From Variovorax sp. PBL-E5 (GTDB lineage Bacteria; Pseudomonadota; Gammaproteobacteria; Burkholderiales; Burkholderiaceae_C): DNA of 64,000 nucleotides. The stretch lies in assembly GCF_901827185.1 (NCBI RefSeq), contig NZ_LR594671.1:930001-994000 (forward strand), written 5' to 3'. Both the position numbers and the translations under genes were made by a program. Positions 53,353 to 63,998 of the stretch are shown piece after piece. The notes beneath the pieces are model-generated. The model was not told the origin of the DNA. It worked only from the letters and a program-made list of their open reading frames with translations, and searched no databases. Numbering within the stretch: the stretch's first letter is position 1; each line of letters starts with the position of its first letter.

Positions 53353-54129
53353 ATGAGTTCATCCCCCGAAGACCTGCTGGGCATCGCCCATTCGCTCGCC
53401 GACGCTGCCGCGGTCGAGTCGCTTGCCCTGTTCCGCACGCAGCTGGAAGTCATCACCAAGGCCGACGAGAGCCCGGTCACGCGGGCCGACCGCGCGGCCG
53501 AGACGGCGATGCGCGACATCCTCGGCGCCGAGCTGCCGATCGACGGCATCTACGGCGAGGAGCATGGCCTCGAGCGGCTCGATGCCGGACGCATCTGGGT
53601 GCTCGACCCGATCGACGGCACGCGCAGCTTCATCACCGGCTCGCCGCTATGGGGCACGTTGATCGGCGTGCTGGAGGACGGGCGCATCACGCTCGGCATG
53701 ATCGACATGCCGGTGCTGCGCGAGCGCTGGGTCGGCCAGGCCGGTGCCGGCGCAGAGCGCAACGGCCAGGCGGTGCATGCGAGCGGCTGCAAGACGCTCG
53801 CCGAGGCGCGCATCGTCACCACCTCGCCCGACATCTTCGAGGCCGCCGACTGGCAGGCCTTCGACACGCTGAGCCGCCGCTGCGCCATGCGCCGCTTCGG
53901 CGGCGATTGCTATGGTTATGCGCAGCTTGCGGGCGGCACCATCGACCTGGTGGTCGAGAGCGGCCTCAAGCCCTACGACTACATGGGCCCGGCCGGGCTG
54001 ATCGAGGCCGCCGGCGGCGTGATCACCGACTGGAAGGGCCAGCCGCTCGGCCTTGCGTCGGACGGGCGCGTGATCGCCGCGGCGACGCCCGAACTCCACC
54101 AGCAGGCGCTGGCACTGCTCGGGGCCTAA
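53353..54129 (+). CDS. Inositol monophosphatase-family phosphatase, likely histidinol-phosphatase
   Basis: A 258-residue lithium-sensitive phosphatase fold protein. Metal-binding segments are GEEHG, DPIDGTRSFITG and the C-terminal GLKPYDYMGPAGLIEAAGG. The CYGYAQLAGGTIDLVVESGLKPYDYM version resembles HisN-type histidinol-phosphatases more than SuhB. ATG 53353 (MSSSPEDLLG) is used; TTG 53332 would add seven residues. No other histidine biosynthesis gene is nearby, so HisN is tentative. Confidence 0.85.
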   Translation: MSSSPEDLLGIAHSLADAAAVESLALFRTQLEVITKADESPVTRADRAAETAMRDILGAELPIDGIYGEEHGLERLDAGRIWVLDPIDGTRSFITGSPLWGTLIGVLEDGRITLGMIDMPVLRERWVGQAGAGAERNGQAVHASGCKTLAEARIVTTSPDIFEAADWQAFDTLSRRCAMRRFGGDCYGYAQLAGGTIDLVVESGLKPYDYMGPAGLIEAAGGVITDWKGQPLGLASDGRVIAAATPELHQQALALLGA

Positions 54130-54138
54130 ACTGCACCG

Positions 54139-54333
54139 ATGATTCGCTGGCTGATCGTCGTCGTCCTGGCGCTGCTGCTCGTGAGCGGCCTCACGCCCTG
54201 GCTGCGGCGCCTGGGCTTCGGGCGCCTGCCCGGCGACTTCGAGTTCCGCGCCTTCGGGCGCGAATGGCAACTGCCGATCGCCAGCACCGTGGTGCTCAGC
54301 ATGATCGCGGCCTTGGTCGCACGATGGATTTGA
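54139..54333 (+). CDS. DUF2905 small membrane protein
   Basis: A 64-residue protein with two hydrophobic helices (residues 3-20 and 46-62) flanking a conserved GRLPGDFEFRAFGREWQLPIAS loop, the signature of DUF2905. It lies between the phosphatase and ROK kinase genes with gaps of 9 and 4 bp, so it is probably co-transcribed. Its function is unknown. Confidence 0.85.
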   Translation: MIRWLIVVVLALLLVSGLTPWLRRLGFGRLPGDFEFRAFGREWQLPIASTVVLSMIAALVARWI

Positions 54334-54337
54334 TTCG

Positions 54338-55264
54338 ATGAGAGCCTGTGTAGACGTCGGCGGCACCAAGGTCGCCGTGAGCCTTTCCACGGACAGCGCG
54401 TCGCCGCTGATCGGCCGCCGCAGCGAGCCCACCGCCAAGACCGGCAACAACGACGCGCTCGCGCTGCAGATCCTTCGGCTGATCGATGAGGTCTGCGCCG
54501 CGCAGGGCATCGACGCCGCGATCATCGATGCCGTCGGCGTGTCGTCCTGCGGTCCCTTCGAACTGCGCGACGGCAAGGTCGAGCTTGCCGCGCCCAACAT
54601 CTGCGGCGGCGCGGCCGGCCCGGCGCGCGGGTTGCCGAACCAGTGGATGACGGCGTTGCTGGAGGCGCCGCTGGCCGCGCGCTTCGGCCGCGTGCGGGTC
54701 GAGAACGATGGCGTCGCCGCGCTGGAAGCCGAGCGCCGCTGGGGCGCGTTGAAAGGCCTGGACCATTGCGCCTACGTGACCTGGAGCACCGGCGTCGGCG
54801 TCGGCCTGTGCGTCGGCGGCCGGATCCTGCGCGGCAAGAACGGCAATGCGGGCCACGCGGGCCACAGCTTCGTGGTCGACGACGACGACCATGCGCTGTG
54901 CGGCTGCGGCAACCTCGGCGACGTCGAGTCGCTGATCGCGGGCAACGCGATCGCACGCCGCTTCGCGCGTCCGGCCGAAGAACTCTTCAAGGCGGCCGCG
55001 GCCGGCGAGGCGGCCGCGCACCAGCGCGTCGATGAACTGTGCCGCGTGATGGGCCGCATGCTTTACAACCTGATCGCCACGCTCGACCTGCAGCGCATCA
55101 GCCTCGGCGGCAGCGTGTTCTGGAACAACCGCGATGTCCTGCTGCCGCACCTGCAGGCGCAGATCGACGGCAAGCTGGTGCCGTTGACGCGCGGCGTTCA
55201 GCTGGTTCCGGCCGGCCTGGGCGACAAGGTCGGCGACTACGCCGCGCTGGCGCTGCTCGACTGA
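54338..55264 (+). CDS. ROK-family sugar kinase
   Basis: A 308-residue ROK protein without a DNA-binding domain, so more likely a kinase (glucokinase or N-acetylhexosamine kinase type) than a repressor. Visible are the phosphate-binding VDVGGTKVAVSL, ENDGVAALEAERRWGA, STGVGVGLCVGGRILRGKNGNAGHAGH and the zinc-binding CGCGNLGDVES. The substrate sugar cannot be told from sequence. It converges on otsA with a 19-bp gap. Confidence 0.9.
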   Translation: MRACVDVGGTKVAVSLSTDSASPLIGRRSEPTAKTGNNDALALQILRLIDEVCAAQGIDAAIIDAVGVSSCGPFELRDGKVELAAPNICGGAAGPARGLPNQWMTALLEAPLAARFGRVRVENDGVAALEAERRWGALKGLDHCAYVTWSTGVGVGLCVGGRILRGKNGNAGHAGHSFVVDDDDHALCGCGNLGDVESLIAGNAIARRFARPAEELFKAAAAGEAAAHQRVDELCRVMGRMLYNLIATLDLQRISLGGSVFWNNRDVLLPHLQAQIDGKLVPLTRGVQLVPAGLGDKVGDYAALALLD

Positions 55265-55283
55265 CGCCAGATCGGCGCCGAAA

Positions 55284-56669
<1,386 letters not shown>

Positions 56670-56682
56670 GGTGTTGTGGTTC

Positions 56683-57438
56683 CTAGGTCGCCGAGTCCCG
56701 CGGCGCCGGTGCGGCGAGCAGATCCCGCGCGGCGACCAGCCATTCGAACACTTCGCGCGGCGAGTCGAGGCGGTGCAGCGCCTGGCTGGGGCCGGAGCCG
56801 ACCTTGATCGCCACACCGCCGCGCGGCTGCACGATCGCGAAGCCGTGCTCGTCGGTGGTGTCGTCGCCGGCGAAGACCGGCACCCGGCCGGCGAAGGGCG
56901 CCTCGTGCATGAAGGCATCGATCGCGATGCCCTTGTTGATGCCTGCGGGCTTGACCTCGAAGACGAACTTGCCGTGCATCAGCTCCAGCTGCGGCTGGCC
57001 GTCGATCACGCGCAGCATGGCGTCGCGGCACACGGCTTCGAGCTGTGGCGCGAGCCGGTAGTGCAGCGCGATCGCCGCGTGCTTGCGTTCGACCAGCAGG
57101 CCTTCGTAGACGCGCGCGAGCTCGTTGGCCGCGTCGAGCACCCGCAAGAGATCGGGCGCGCGCTGTTCCTGCATATGGCCCTGGGCATCGCGGCGCTGCA
57201 CGCCGTGCTCGCCGGCCGCCGGCAGCCGCAAGGGCGCGAGAAAACGGTCGATCGCGTCGATCTGGCGGCCCGAGACGACCGCGAGCGCGCCGCCCAGCAG
57301 GTCGCGCAGATCGCCGAGCAGCGGCACCATCGCGGCGGGCACCTCGATCGCCTCGGGCGTCTCGGCGATCGCGACCAGCGTGCCGTCGAAGTCGAGGAAG
57401 AGCGCGGTGTCGCGCGTCAGGCGAGGGGGCTTTTGCAT
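56683..57438 (-). CDS. otsB: Trehalose-6-phosphate phosphatase
   Basis: A 251-residue HAD-superfamily phosphatase that dephosphorylates trehalose-6-phosphate. Motif I is ALFLDFDGTLVAIA with the nucleophile Asp; VSGRQIDAIDRFL, GEHGVQRRD and GDDTTDEHGF give the other HAD and family motifs. ATG 57438 (MQKPPRLTRD) is used. It is first in the otsB-otsA pair. Confidence 0.95.
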   Translation of the reverse strand: MQKPPRLTRDTALFLDFDGTLVAIAETPEAIEVPAAMVPLLGDLRDLLGGALAVVSGRQIDAIDRFLAPLRLPAAGEHGVQRRDAQGHMQEQRAPDLLRVLDAANELARVYEGLLVERKHAAIALHYRLAPQLEAVCRDAMLRVIDGQPQLELMHGKFVFEVKPAGINKGIAIDAFMHEAPFAGRVPVFAGDDTTDEHGFAIVQPRGGVAIKVGSGPSQALHRLDSPREVFEWLVAARDLLAAPAPRDSAT

Positions 57439-57503
57439 GAAGAGGAAACCATAGCAGAGCTGCACGGTACGGCACGTCGGCCAAAACCGCGAGTCGTGGC
57501 TCG

Positions 57504-57595
57504 CCCCCAGGCTGCGCGCACTGCGTGTCGCTTCGCCAACCCCTTCCCGGGGGCAACACCGGCGGCCCGGCTGAGCCGGTTCCGCGGTGTTTCAC
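57504..57595 (+). repeat. Dispersed intergenic repeat, copy E
   Basis: A full copy in plus orientation between the otsB start and the cca 3' end. The outer arms AACACC (57555-57560) and GGTGTT (57586-57591) pair perfectly. Its end overlaps the last codon of cca. Unlike B, C, D and F, the CCCCCAGG end is not beside a stop codon. Confidence 0.88.
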
Positions 57596-58863
57596 GAAGG
57601 GGCTGCCCCGAGGGCTGCCGCGATGGCAGCCACGCGGGCGCGCGCTATCGCCTCGCCGATCTTCGGACCGGTCTGGCCCGCCCGCAGCGCCGCGCGGGCG
57701 ACGGGTTCGGTGTCGACCGACTGTGCGGCGCGGAGGGCGGCTATCAGTCGTTCGCGCTGCGGGTAGGCGCTGTCCTCGAAGCCCAGGCGCCCGCGCGCGT
57801 CGCATTCGCAGGCCAGCAGGGCCTGGTCGAAGCGCTCGGGCTTGCGGATCGCGTCGCAGCGTTCGAGCAGCCGCAGCAAGGCCGCGGCCTTGAGCTCGCC
57901 GCTGCGATGGATATTGCCGTGCTCGCGGGCCACCACGTCTGCCAACTCGCGCACCTCGACCGGCACGCGCCAGCGATCGCAGACCGCGCGCAGCAGGTCG
58001 GCGCTGCGCTGTTCATGGCCGTGGTGGCGCGGCAGGATGTCGGCCGGCGTCGTGCCCTTGCCGAGGTCGTGCACCAGGCAGGCGAAGCGCACGGGCATCG
58101 GCGCCTCGAGCCTCGCGGCCATGTCGAGCACCATCATCAGATGCACGCCGGTGTCGACCTCGGGGTGGTACTCCGCGCGTTGCGGCACGCCCCACAGGCG
58201 GTCGACCTCGGGCAGCAGCACCGCGAGCGCACCGCATTCGCGCAGCAACTCGAACATGCGCGACGGCTTGGCTTCCATCAGGCCGCGCGCCAGCTCCTGC
58301 CACACGCGCTCGGGCACCAGCGCGTCGGCTTCGCCGGCGGCGACCATCTCGCGCATCAACGCCATGGTTTCGGGCGCGACACCGAAGTCGTCGAAGCGGG
58401 CTGCGAAGCGCGCCACGCGCAGGATGCGCACCGGGTCTTCGCGGAAGGCATCGGTCACGTGGCGCAATTGCCTGCGCTGCAGGTCGCGCTGGCCGTGGAA
58501 GGGATCGATCAGGTCGTCGTGCTGCGGCGCCAGGCCTTCGCCATCGCGGACCTTCTCCGCGGGCAGCGCGATCGCGTTGATCGTGAGGTCGCGCCGCGCC
58601 AGGTCCTGCGCGAGCGTCACGTCCGGCGCCGCATGGATGACGAAGCCGCGATAGCCCGGCGCGCTCTTGCGTTCGGTGCGCGCCAGCGCGTATTCCTCGC
58701 GCGTTTCGGGATGCAGGAACACCGGGAAATCACGCCCCACCGGCAGGAAGCCGCGCGCAGCCATCTGCTCGGGCGTGGCGCCGACCACGACCCAGTCGCG
58801 GTCGCTGCCGGGCTGGCCGAGCAGCGCATCGCGGATCGCGCCGCCGACGAGGTAGGTTTGCAT
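57592..58863 (-). CDS. cca: Multifunctional CCA-adding tRNA nucleotidyltransferase
   Basis: A 423-residue class II tRNA nucleotidyltransferase that builds or repairs the 3' CCA end. N-terminal [13 protein letters not shown] and the DRDWVVVG metal-binding part form the nucleotidyltransferase; [11 protein letters not shown] and [12 protein letters not shown] follow. A C-terminal HD domain ([13 protein letters not shown]) marks the bifunctional type with phosphatase activity found in Gram-negatives. Confidence 0.95.
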   Translation of the reverse strand: MQTYLVGGAIRDALLGQPGSDRDWVVVGATPEQMAARGFLPVGRDFPVFLHPETREEYALARTERKSAPGYRGFVIHAAPDVTLAQDLARRDLTINAIALPAEKVRDGEGLAPQHDDLIDPFHGQRDLQRRQLRHVTDAFREDPVRILRVARFAARFDDFGVAPETMALMREMVAAGEADALVPERVWQELARGLMEAKPSRMFELLRECGALAVLLPEVDRLWGVPQRAEYHPEVDTGVHLMMVLDMAARLEAPMPVRFACLVHDLGKGTTPADILPRHHGHEQRSADLLRAVCDRWRVPVEVRELADVVAREHGNIHRSGELKAAALLRLLERCDAIRKPERFDQALLACECDARGRLGFEDSAYPQRERLIAALRAAQSVDTEPVARAALRAGQTGPKIGEAIARARVAAIAAALGAAPS

Positions 58864-58896
58864 GGGGCGGGAGTCTAGCCCCGCGGGCCGTTTGCT

Positions 58897-59580
58897 TCAG
58901 CGTCCGAGCCGGTACGGTTCCTCGAAGACGAGGAAGTCCTTCTCGGCCAGCGCGTCGTCGAGCCATGCCTTGACGCCGGGCAGCGCCTGCACGCGATCGA
59001 TGTAGGCGCAGATCGCGGCTGGCACCGGCAGGCCATACGTCTTGATGCGGGCGCCGATCGGTGCGTAGTAGGCGTCCGCGATGCCGAACTCGCCGAACAG
59101 CATCGGTCCGCCGTGTGCCGCGAGCAGGCCGCTCCACATCTGCACGATGCGGTCGAGGTCGGCGCGCACGCCGGGCTGGTCGCGCAGGATCAGCCGGCCC
59201 TGCGCTGAAAGATCGGCTTCGATGTTCATGCCGCAATGGGTACGCATCTCGACGAAGCCGGCATGCATCTCGGCACAGATGCTGCGCGCGTGGGCGCGCT
59301 GCGCCTTGTCGTCGGGCCAGAGCTTCTTGTCGGGATGCGTTTCGGCGAGGTACTCGCAGATCGCGAGGGTGTCGTACACCATCACGTCGCCGTCCTTCAG
59401 CACCGGCACGCACCCGGCCGGATTGATCGAAAGAACGAGCTGCTTGAACTGCGACCCGGCCTCGAAGGAATCGAAGCGCACCAGGACCTCCTCGAAGTCG
59501 ATGCCGGCCTGCTTCATGAGCACCCAGGGTCGCATGGACCAGGACGAGTAGTTCTTGTTGCCGATATAGAGCTGGGTCAT
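58897..59580 (-). CDS. Glutathione S-transferase family protein
   Basis: A 227-residue protein with an N-terminal thioredoxin-like domain (MTQLYIGNKNYSSWSMRPWVLMKQAGIDFEEV; the catalytic region is the SSWS stretch) and an all-helical C-terminal domain. The INPAGCVPVLKDGDVMVYDTLAICEYLAE segment is the typical glutathione site. The substrate is unknown. It stands alone between cca and the transglycosylase. Confidence 0.9.
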   Translation of the reverse strand: MTQLYIGNKNYSSWSMRPWVLMKQAGIDFEEVLVRFDSFEAGSQFKQLVLSINPAGCVPVLKDGDVMVYDTLAICEYLAETHPDKKLWPDDKAQRAHARSICAEMHAGFVEMRTHCGMNIEADLSAQGRLILRDQPGVRADLDRIVQMWSGLLAAHGGPMLFGEFGIADAYYAPIGARIKTYGLPVPAAICAYIDRVQALPGVKAWLDDALAEKDFLVFEEPYRLGR

Positions 59581-59690
59581 CGTTGTCCTCCTGAATGTGT
59601 TGAAAGGACTTCGATGCTACCGACGCGGCGCAGCGCGATTGATGTGCAAATGCCGCGTCATTGATGCCCGGCGACGCGCCGGCACCGGAA

Positions 59691-61712
59691 TCAGGGCAGG
59701 TCCTTGACCGGATCGACTGCGGCTGCGTCGCGCGGCCCGACGACACCGAGCCGATCCTTGAGCGACTGCGGCCTGCCGCTGATCAGCGCGGCATAGTTGG
59801 TGGTGTTGGCGAGCACCTTCTTGACGTAGTCGCGGGTTTCGCTGAAGGGGATGTTCTCGGCCCAGATCGCCGCGTCGAGCACCGGCCCGTTGCGCCAGGC
59901 GCGCGGCCGGCCGGGGCCGGCGTTGTAGGCCGCGGCGGCCAGCGCCATCGAGCCGTCGAAATCGTCGAGCGCGAGCTTGAGGTAGTTGGTGCCGATCGTG
60001 ATGTTGGTCTCGCGGTCGTTGAGCTGGCCGGGCGTGAAGTCGGGCAGGCCGATCTTGCGCGCGGTCCAGCGCGCGGTGGCGGGCATCACCTGCATCAGCC
60101 CGGAGGCGCCGACGCCGGAGCGGGCGTCCATGATGAAGCGGCTTTCCTGGCGGATCAGGCCGTACACATAGGCCGGATCGAGGCCGATTTCCTGGCTCTT
60201 GCGCAGCACCGTGTCGTGGAAGGGCATGGGATAGCGCTGGTCGACGTCGATCACGCCCTTGGTGCGCTCGCTGGTGTTGATGCAGCGGTCCCAGACCTCG
60301 CGCTGGCAGGCGAAGTCGGCCGCGGCGAGCAGCTCGCGGTCGCCCATGCCGCCCTTGTCGTGCAGGTTGGTCGTGTAGTTCCACTCGCGCGTGCCTTCGG
60401 GACGCAGGCCGATCGAGATCGCATAGAGCGCGCGGTTCAGCGCCGGGTTGTTGCGCGCCGCATCCTTTTCTTCGGCCGTGAGCGGGGCGGGGCGGGTCGG
60501 CACGGCGGCACGCTGGCCCAGTTCCTCGAGCGCGAGCAGTTCATAGAACCCGCGCGTGCCGGCGATGCTTTCATACAGAGCGCGGGCCTGGGCGCGGCGC
60601 TCGTCGCCACCCATCGCAACGAGTGCGCGTCCCTTCCAGTAGGCCCAGGTCGGGTCCCGCTGCGTGGTCTCGCTCATGGCCGTGATGGCGGTGTTCACGT
60701 CCTTCCAGTTGCCGCTACGCAGCGCGGCGCGCGCCTTCCAGCCCAGCATGTCGTCGGAAAGCTCGGTGTTCTTCGTGACGTTCGCGAAGTAGCTGCCGGC
60801 CAGCGGCGAGAGCTTGACGGCCGCCTGCCGGCCGATCGCGCCCCAGAGCCAGTTGCGCTCCTCGGGCGCCAGCATCGGGCCCCACTTGCTGTCGAGCTGC
60901 GAGGCTGCCATGTCCGGATCGGTGACCGCCATCTTGATGAGCGCGAGCACCACCAGCTCCTTGCGCGACTTGGCGGCGACGAAGGCACGGCCGAGCAGGA
61001 ACTTGGCGAGGCTGGCGTTCATTTCGTCGAACAGCGGGATGGCATCGGGCGCGACGAGCAGCACCGCGGCGCGCGCGGCCTGCGGACGGTTGGCCTCGAT
61101 GGCCAGGCGCGCCTTCTTCCAGGCGTCGGAGGGCGACATCAGGCGCGCGCCGATCATGCGGTCGGCCGCGGTGAGGCAGCCGTCGTCGAGATCGCGCTGG
61201 CCGAACCAGTCGCGCCGCACTTCATCGGCCTGGGCTTGCGATGCGGTGCCGGTGCGCAGCGAGTCGACCAGGATCGCGTAGCAGCGCACCTGCGGGTCGT
61301 CGTTCATGCGAAAGCCGGCATGGAAGGTGGCGAAGGCATCCCAGTCGCGACGCTGGCCGACGAGCAGCAGCCAGTCGTTGCGCAGGCGGTCCTCCTGGTA
61401 GGTGCCGGCGTAGCGCGTGAGGAAGTCCTGCACCTCCTGCGCGCTCGCATCCTGCAGGCGCGCCTTGAGCTCCCAGTAGGCGGCCCAGGGCTCGAGCACG
61501 CTGCCGCGCGTGAGCGGCAGCAGGGCGGTGAGGCGCGCCTTGTCGCCGCGCTGGAAGGCCTGCTTCATCTGCAGCAGCGCGTCGTCGTCGGGGTTCTGCG
61601 CGCAGGCCGGCTGTAGCAGCGTTGCGGTCGTCAGGACCAATGAAAGGAACAGGGTGGAAAAGGAAGCGCGCGGGCGATTGCGTGCGAGTGCCAAAATGCT
61701 TGCGAACTGCAT
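59691..61712 (-). CDS. slt: Soluble lytic murein transglycosylase
   Basis: A 673-residue periplasmic enzyme that cleaves peptidoglycan to anhydro-muropeptides. A signal sequence covers about residues 1-38 (RASFSTLFLSLVLTTATLLQPACAQ). A long helical superhelix (about 45-480) follows, then the catalytic SLT domain with Glu in RQESRFIMDARSGVGASGLMQVMPATA. The PACA stretch resembles a lipobox, so it could be a lipoprotein. Its products feed recycling that involves AmpD, also encoded in this window. Confidence 0.93.
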   Translation of the reverse strand: MQFASILALARNRPRASFSTLFLSLVLTTATLLQPACAQNPDDDALLQMKQAFQRGDKARLTALLPLTRGSVLEPWAAYWELKARLQDASAQEVQDFLTRYAGTYQEDRLRNDWLLLVGQRRDWDAFATFHAGFRMNDDPQVRCYAILVDSLRTGTASQAQADEVRRDWFGQRDLDDGCLTAADRMIGARLMSPSDAWKKARLAIEANRPQAARAAVLLVAPDAIPLFDEMNASLAKFLLGRAFVAAKSRKELVVLALIKMAVTDPDMAASQLDSKWGPMLAPEERNWLWGAIGRQAAVKLSPLAGSYFANVTKNTELSDDMLGWKARAALRSGNWKDVNTAITAMSETTQRDPTWAYWKGRALVAMGGDERRAQARALYESIAGTRGFYELLALEELGQRAAVPTRPAPLTAEEKDAARNNPALNRALYAISIGLRPEGTREWNYTTNLHDKGGMGDRELLAAADFACQREVWDRCINTSERTKGVIDVDQRYPMPFHDTVLRKSQEIGLDPAYVYGLIRQESRFIMDARSGVGASGLMQVMPATARWTARKIGLPDFTPGQLNDRETNITIGTNYLKLALDDFDGSMALAAAAYNAGPGRPRAWRNGPVLDAAIWAENIPFSETRDYVKKVLANTTNYAALISGRPQSLKDRLGVVGPRDAAAVDPVKDLP

Positions 61713-61721
61713 CGGGGGATT

Positions 61722-62339
61722 ATGGACAAGTCAAAGGGTGCCGACACCTCGGCAACTGCCAACTTTCTCAAGGGTCAGCTGCGTGCGGCACTGATTGAAC
61801 AGCGTCTTTCCATGCCCGACCGCCTCGCGCGCGCCGATCTGCTGCAGCGCGTGATGCGCATCTGGCTGGTCGGGCGCCCGGACACCGTGATCGGCGCCTA
61901 CTGGCCGATCAAGGGTGAATTCGATCCGCTGCCGGCACTGCATCGCTGGAAGGAAGACGGCGAACTGCTCGACGAGCCGCATCGGCGGCGCATCGGTTTG
62001 CCTGTCGTCGACCGGCTGCACAAGACGCTGACCTTCCATTCCTGGTATCCGGGCTGCCCGATGGAGAACGATGCCTACGACATCCCGAAGCCCAAGGACA
62101 CCGAGCTGATCGTGCCGACGCTGCTGTTCGTGCCCTGCCTGGGCTATAGCGCGGGCGGATACCGGCTCGGCTACGGGGGGGGCTTCTACGATCGAACACT
62201 GGCGGCGCTGGAGCCGCGGCCGTTCACCGTGGGCCTTGGCTTCACGAACGGATTCCTCGACGAGTTCGAACCGGAAGCGCACGACATGCCATTGGACGCG
62301 ATCCTCAACGACAACGGGGTCGTCTGGCCAATCACTTGA
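61722..62339 (+). CDS. 5-formyltetrahydrofolate cyclo-ligase
   Basis: A 205-residue enzyme that converts 5-formyl-THF to 5,10-methenyl-THF using ATP. The family signature is in the C-terminal half: LLFVPCLGYSAGGYRLGYGGGFYDRTLA. The N-terminal LKGQLRAALIEQRLSM matches the usual RRxxRxxR-type start region loosely. It is divergent from slt, with starts 9 bp apart, so the promoters must overlap the coding ends. Confidence 0.93.
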   Translation: MDKSKGADTSATANFLKGQLRAALIEQRLSMPDRLARADLLQRVMRIWLVGRPDTVIGAYWPIKGEFDPLPALHRWKEDGELLDEPHRRRIGLPVVDRLHKTLTFHSWYPGCPMENDAYDIPKPKDTELIVPTLLFVPCLGYSAGGYRLGYGGGFYDRTLAALEPRPFTVGLGFTNGFLDEFEPEAHDMPLDAILNDNGVVWPIT

Positions 62340-62343
62340 CTCG

Positions 62344-62440
62344 CCCCCAGGCTTCGCGCACTTCGTGTCGCTTCGCCAACCCCCTGCCGGGGGCGACACC
62401 GGCGGACCGGCGAAGCCGGATCCGCGGTGCCCCTGGAACT
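62344..62440 (+). repeat. Dispersed intergenic repeat, copy F
   Basis: A full copy in plus orientation starting four bases after the cyclo-ligase stop and ending before the LysR 3' end. The outer arms CACC (62397-62400) and GGTG (62426-62429) and inner arms CCGGC/GCCGG pair. Confidence 0.88.
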
Positions 62441-62460
62441 GGAGCCGTCGCGGTGTCGAG

Positions 62461-63444
62461 TCAGTCCAACTGGTCGATGGTGTCGGGGTCGGGAATTTCG
62501 CCGATGGTTTCGCGTGTGGTGGCGGCTTGCGCCTGCAGCCATTCGCAGAAGGCCTGGATCTCGGGGCGAGGCGCGCTGCGCGGGCCGACGATGAGCCAGT
62601 AGGCCATGGGCGAGTCCATGCGGTGGTGCGGCAGGACTTCGATCAGGTCGCCGTTGGCCAGGCTCTCGGCGATCAGGGAGCTGCGTGCCAGCACCACGCC
62701 CTGGCCGGTGAGTGCAGCCTGGACCATCTGGTAGGCGTAGTTGAAATAGAGCCAGCGCCGCGGCTGCGCGCGCTGCAGCTCGTTGACCTCGAACCAGCGG
62801 CGCCAGGTGAGCCATTCGAGATGGCTTCGATGGGCGTCGCCGGCCTCGATCAGCGTGAAGCGTGCAATGTCCTGCGGCGCCTTGATGGCCGGGTTGCTCT
62901 TGATGAGCCAGGGGCTCGCCACCGGCGTGATGGTTTCGCCGAAGAGGCGCAGCGAGCCGGCCGGCATGTTTTCGCGCGGGCCGTAGCGCAGCGCGAGGTC
63001 GACGTCGGCCATGCCCATGTCGAGCGCCACGTCGCTGGCATCGATGCGGATATCGATCTCGGGGTTGTCGCGCTGGAAGGCCTCGAGCCGCGGGATCAGC
63101 CACATGGATGCGAACGAGGCGAAGGTGGTGAGCGACACGCTCTTGCGTCCCGCGTTCTGTCGGATCTGGCGCACCGCGCCATCGATGCGCGGCAGCGACT
63201 GCTGGACGGCAAGCAGCAGCTGTGCACCGGCGCCCGTGAGTTCGACCGCACGGGTGTGGCGCAGGAACAGGCCGACCCCGACCTCTTCCTCGAGCGCCTG
63301 GATCTGCCGGCTGACGGCGGACTGCGTCAGCGCCATCTCTTCCGATGCGGCGCGGAAGTTCAGGTGCCGGGCGACCGCTTCGAAGGCGCGCAGGTGGCCG
63401 GCCGAGATCGGCCGGGAGCGCAGATGGGTCTGGGAATGCTGCAT
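62461..63444 (-). CDS. LysR-family transcriptional regulator, GcvA-like
   Basis: A 327-residue LysR regulator. The helix-turn-helix spans about residues 18-75 (LRAFEAVARHLNFRAASEEMALTQSAVSRQIQALEEEVGVGLF) and the effector domain follows (LTTFASFASMWLIPRLEAFQ...). It is divergent from a DUF2917 gene, an arrangement I recall as common in this group, so that gene is a likely target. The effector ligand is unknown. Confidence 0.92.
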   Translation of the reverse strand: MQHSQTHLRSRPISAGHLRAFEAVARHLNFRAASEEMALTQSAVSRQIQALEEEVGVGLFLRHTRAVELTGAGAQLLLAVQQSLPRIDGAVRQIRQNAGRKSVSLTTFASFASMWLIPRLEAFQRDNPEIDIRIDASDVALDMGMADVDLALRYGPRENMPAGSLRLFGETITPVASPWLIKSNPAIKAPQDIARFTLIEAGDAHRSHLEWLTWRRWFEVNELQRAQPRRWLYFNYAYQMVQAALTGQGVVLARSSLIAESLANGDLIEVLPHHRMDSPMAYWLIVGPRSAPRPEIQAFCEWLQAQAATTRETIGEIPDPDTIDQLD

Positions 63445-63544
63445 GGGCGGTGACTTTCGGGCCGGACGATTGATGCGAAACCGGAATCAGTAGGCTACCG
63501 CGTTTTCATTGGACCGCCAACGGCGGAAGGCCGATCATTCATTC

Positions 63545-63568
63545 CCGAAGCGCGCTATTGCGCTTCGG
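63545..63568 (+). promoter_or_regulatory. Perfect hairpin in the DUF2917 leader
   Basis: CCGAAGCGC (63545-63553) and GCGCTTCGG (63560-63568) form a perfect 9-bp stem with a 6-nt loop, ending 24 bp before the DUF2917 start. With no U-run it may be a 5' UTR structure or an operator in the LysR-DUF2917 divergent region. Confidence 0.6.
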
Positions 63569-63592
63569 AGAAACCGCCTCAGGAGTTTGATC

Positions 63593-63919
63593 ATGTCCGC
63601 TGCTTACGCCCCCTCTTCGCTTCAGTCCCTGGCTGCCCGCCCCGCGGCCGTGCCACCGGCCGTGCGTCGCGGCGCATGGCAGTTGGCCGCAGGCCATGCC
63701 ATGAGTCTGAAGGCCTCCAGCGCGAGCATCTTGCGCATTCGCCAGGGCCGGGTCTGGGTCACCCGCGACGCCACCGCGAACTTCGGCAGCGAGGACATCG
63801 TGCTCGCACCCGGCGAGTCGCTGGCGATTGCGGCCGGTGAACGCATCGTGATGGAGCCATGGGACGGCTACGGCGCGACCTACAGCTGGGATGAGGCATC
63901 GGCCGCGGAAGCGGCCTGA
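63593..63919 (+). CDS. DUF2917-family protein
   Basis: A 108-residue protein matching DUF2917 in GAWQLAAGHAMSLKASSASILRIRQGRVWVTRDATAN, with DIVLAPGESLAIAAGERIVMEPW, which looks like a small beta-rich, cupin-like fold. ATG 63593 has AGGAG upstream at 63581-63585. It is divergent from the LysR gene. Family function is not known. Confidence 0.85.
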   Translation: MSAAYAPSSLQSLAARPAAVPPAVRRGAWQLAAGHAMSLKASSASILRIRQGRVWVTRDATANFGSEDIVLAPGESLAIAAGERIVMEPWDGYGATYSWDEASAAEAA

Positions 63920-63935
63920 ACTGGCGCCCGCCTCT

Positions 63936-63998
63936 TCAGCTGAAAATGTCGAGATCCGAGCGCAGGGCGAGAAAGCGTTCGAGGGCCTCGACGCCGTC
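63936..63998 (-). CDS. C-terminal end of an unrecognised gene (cut by window edge)
   Basis: On the minus strand an open frame enters from the right edge and ends in TGA at 63936-63938; the last residues read DGVEALERFLALRSDLDIFS. The short fragment does not identify a family. It converges on the DUF2917 gene. Confidence 0.45.
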   Translation of the reverse strand, partial: DGVEALERFLALRSDLDIFS

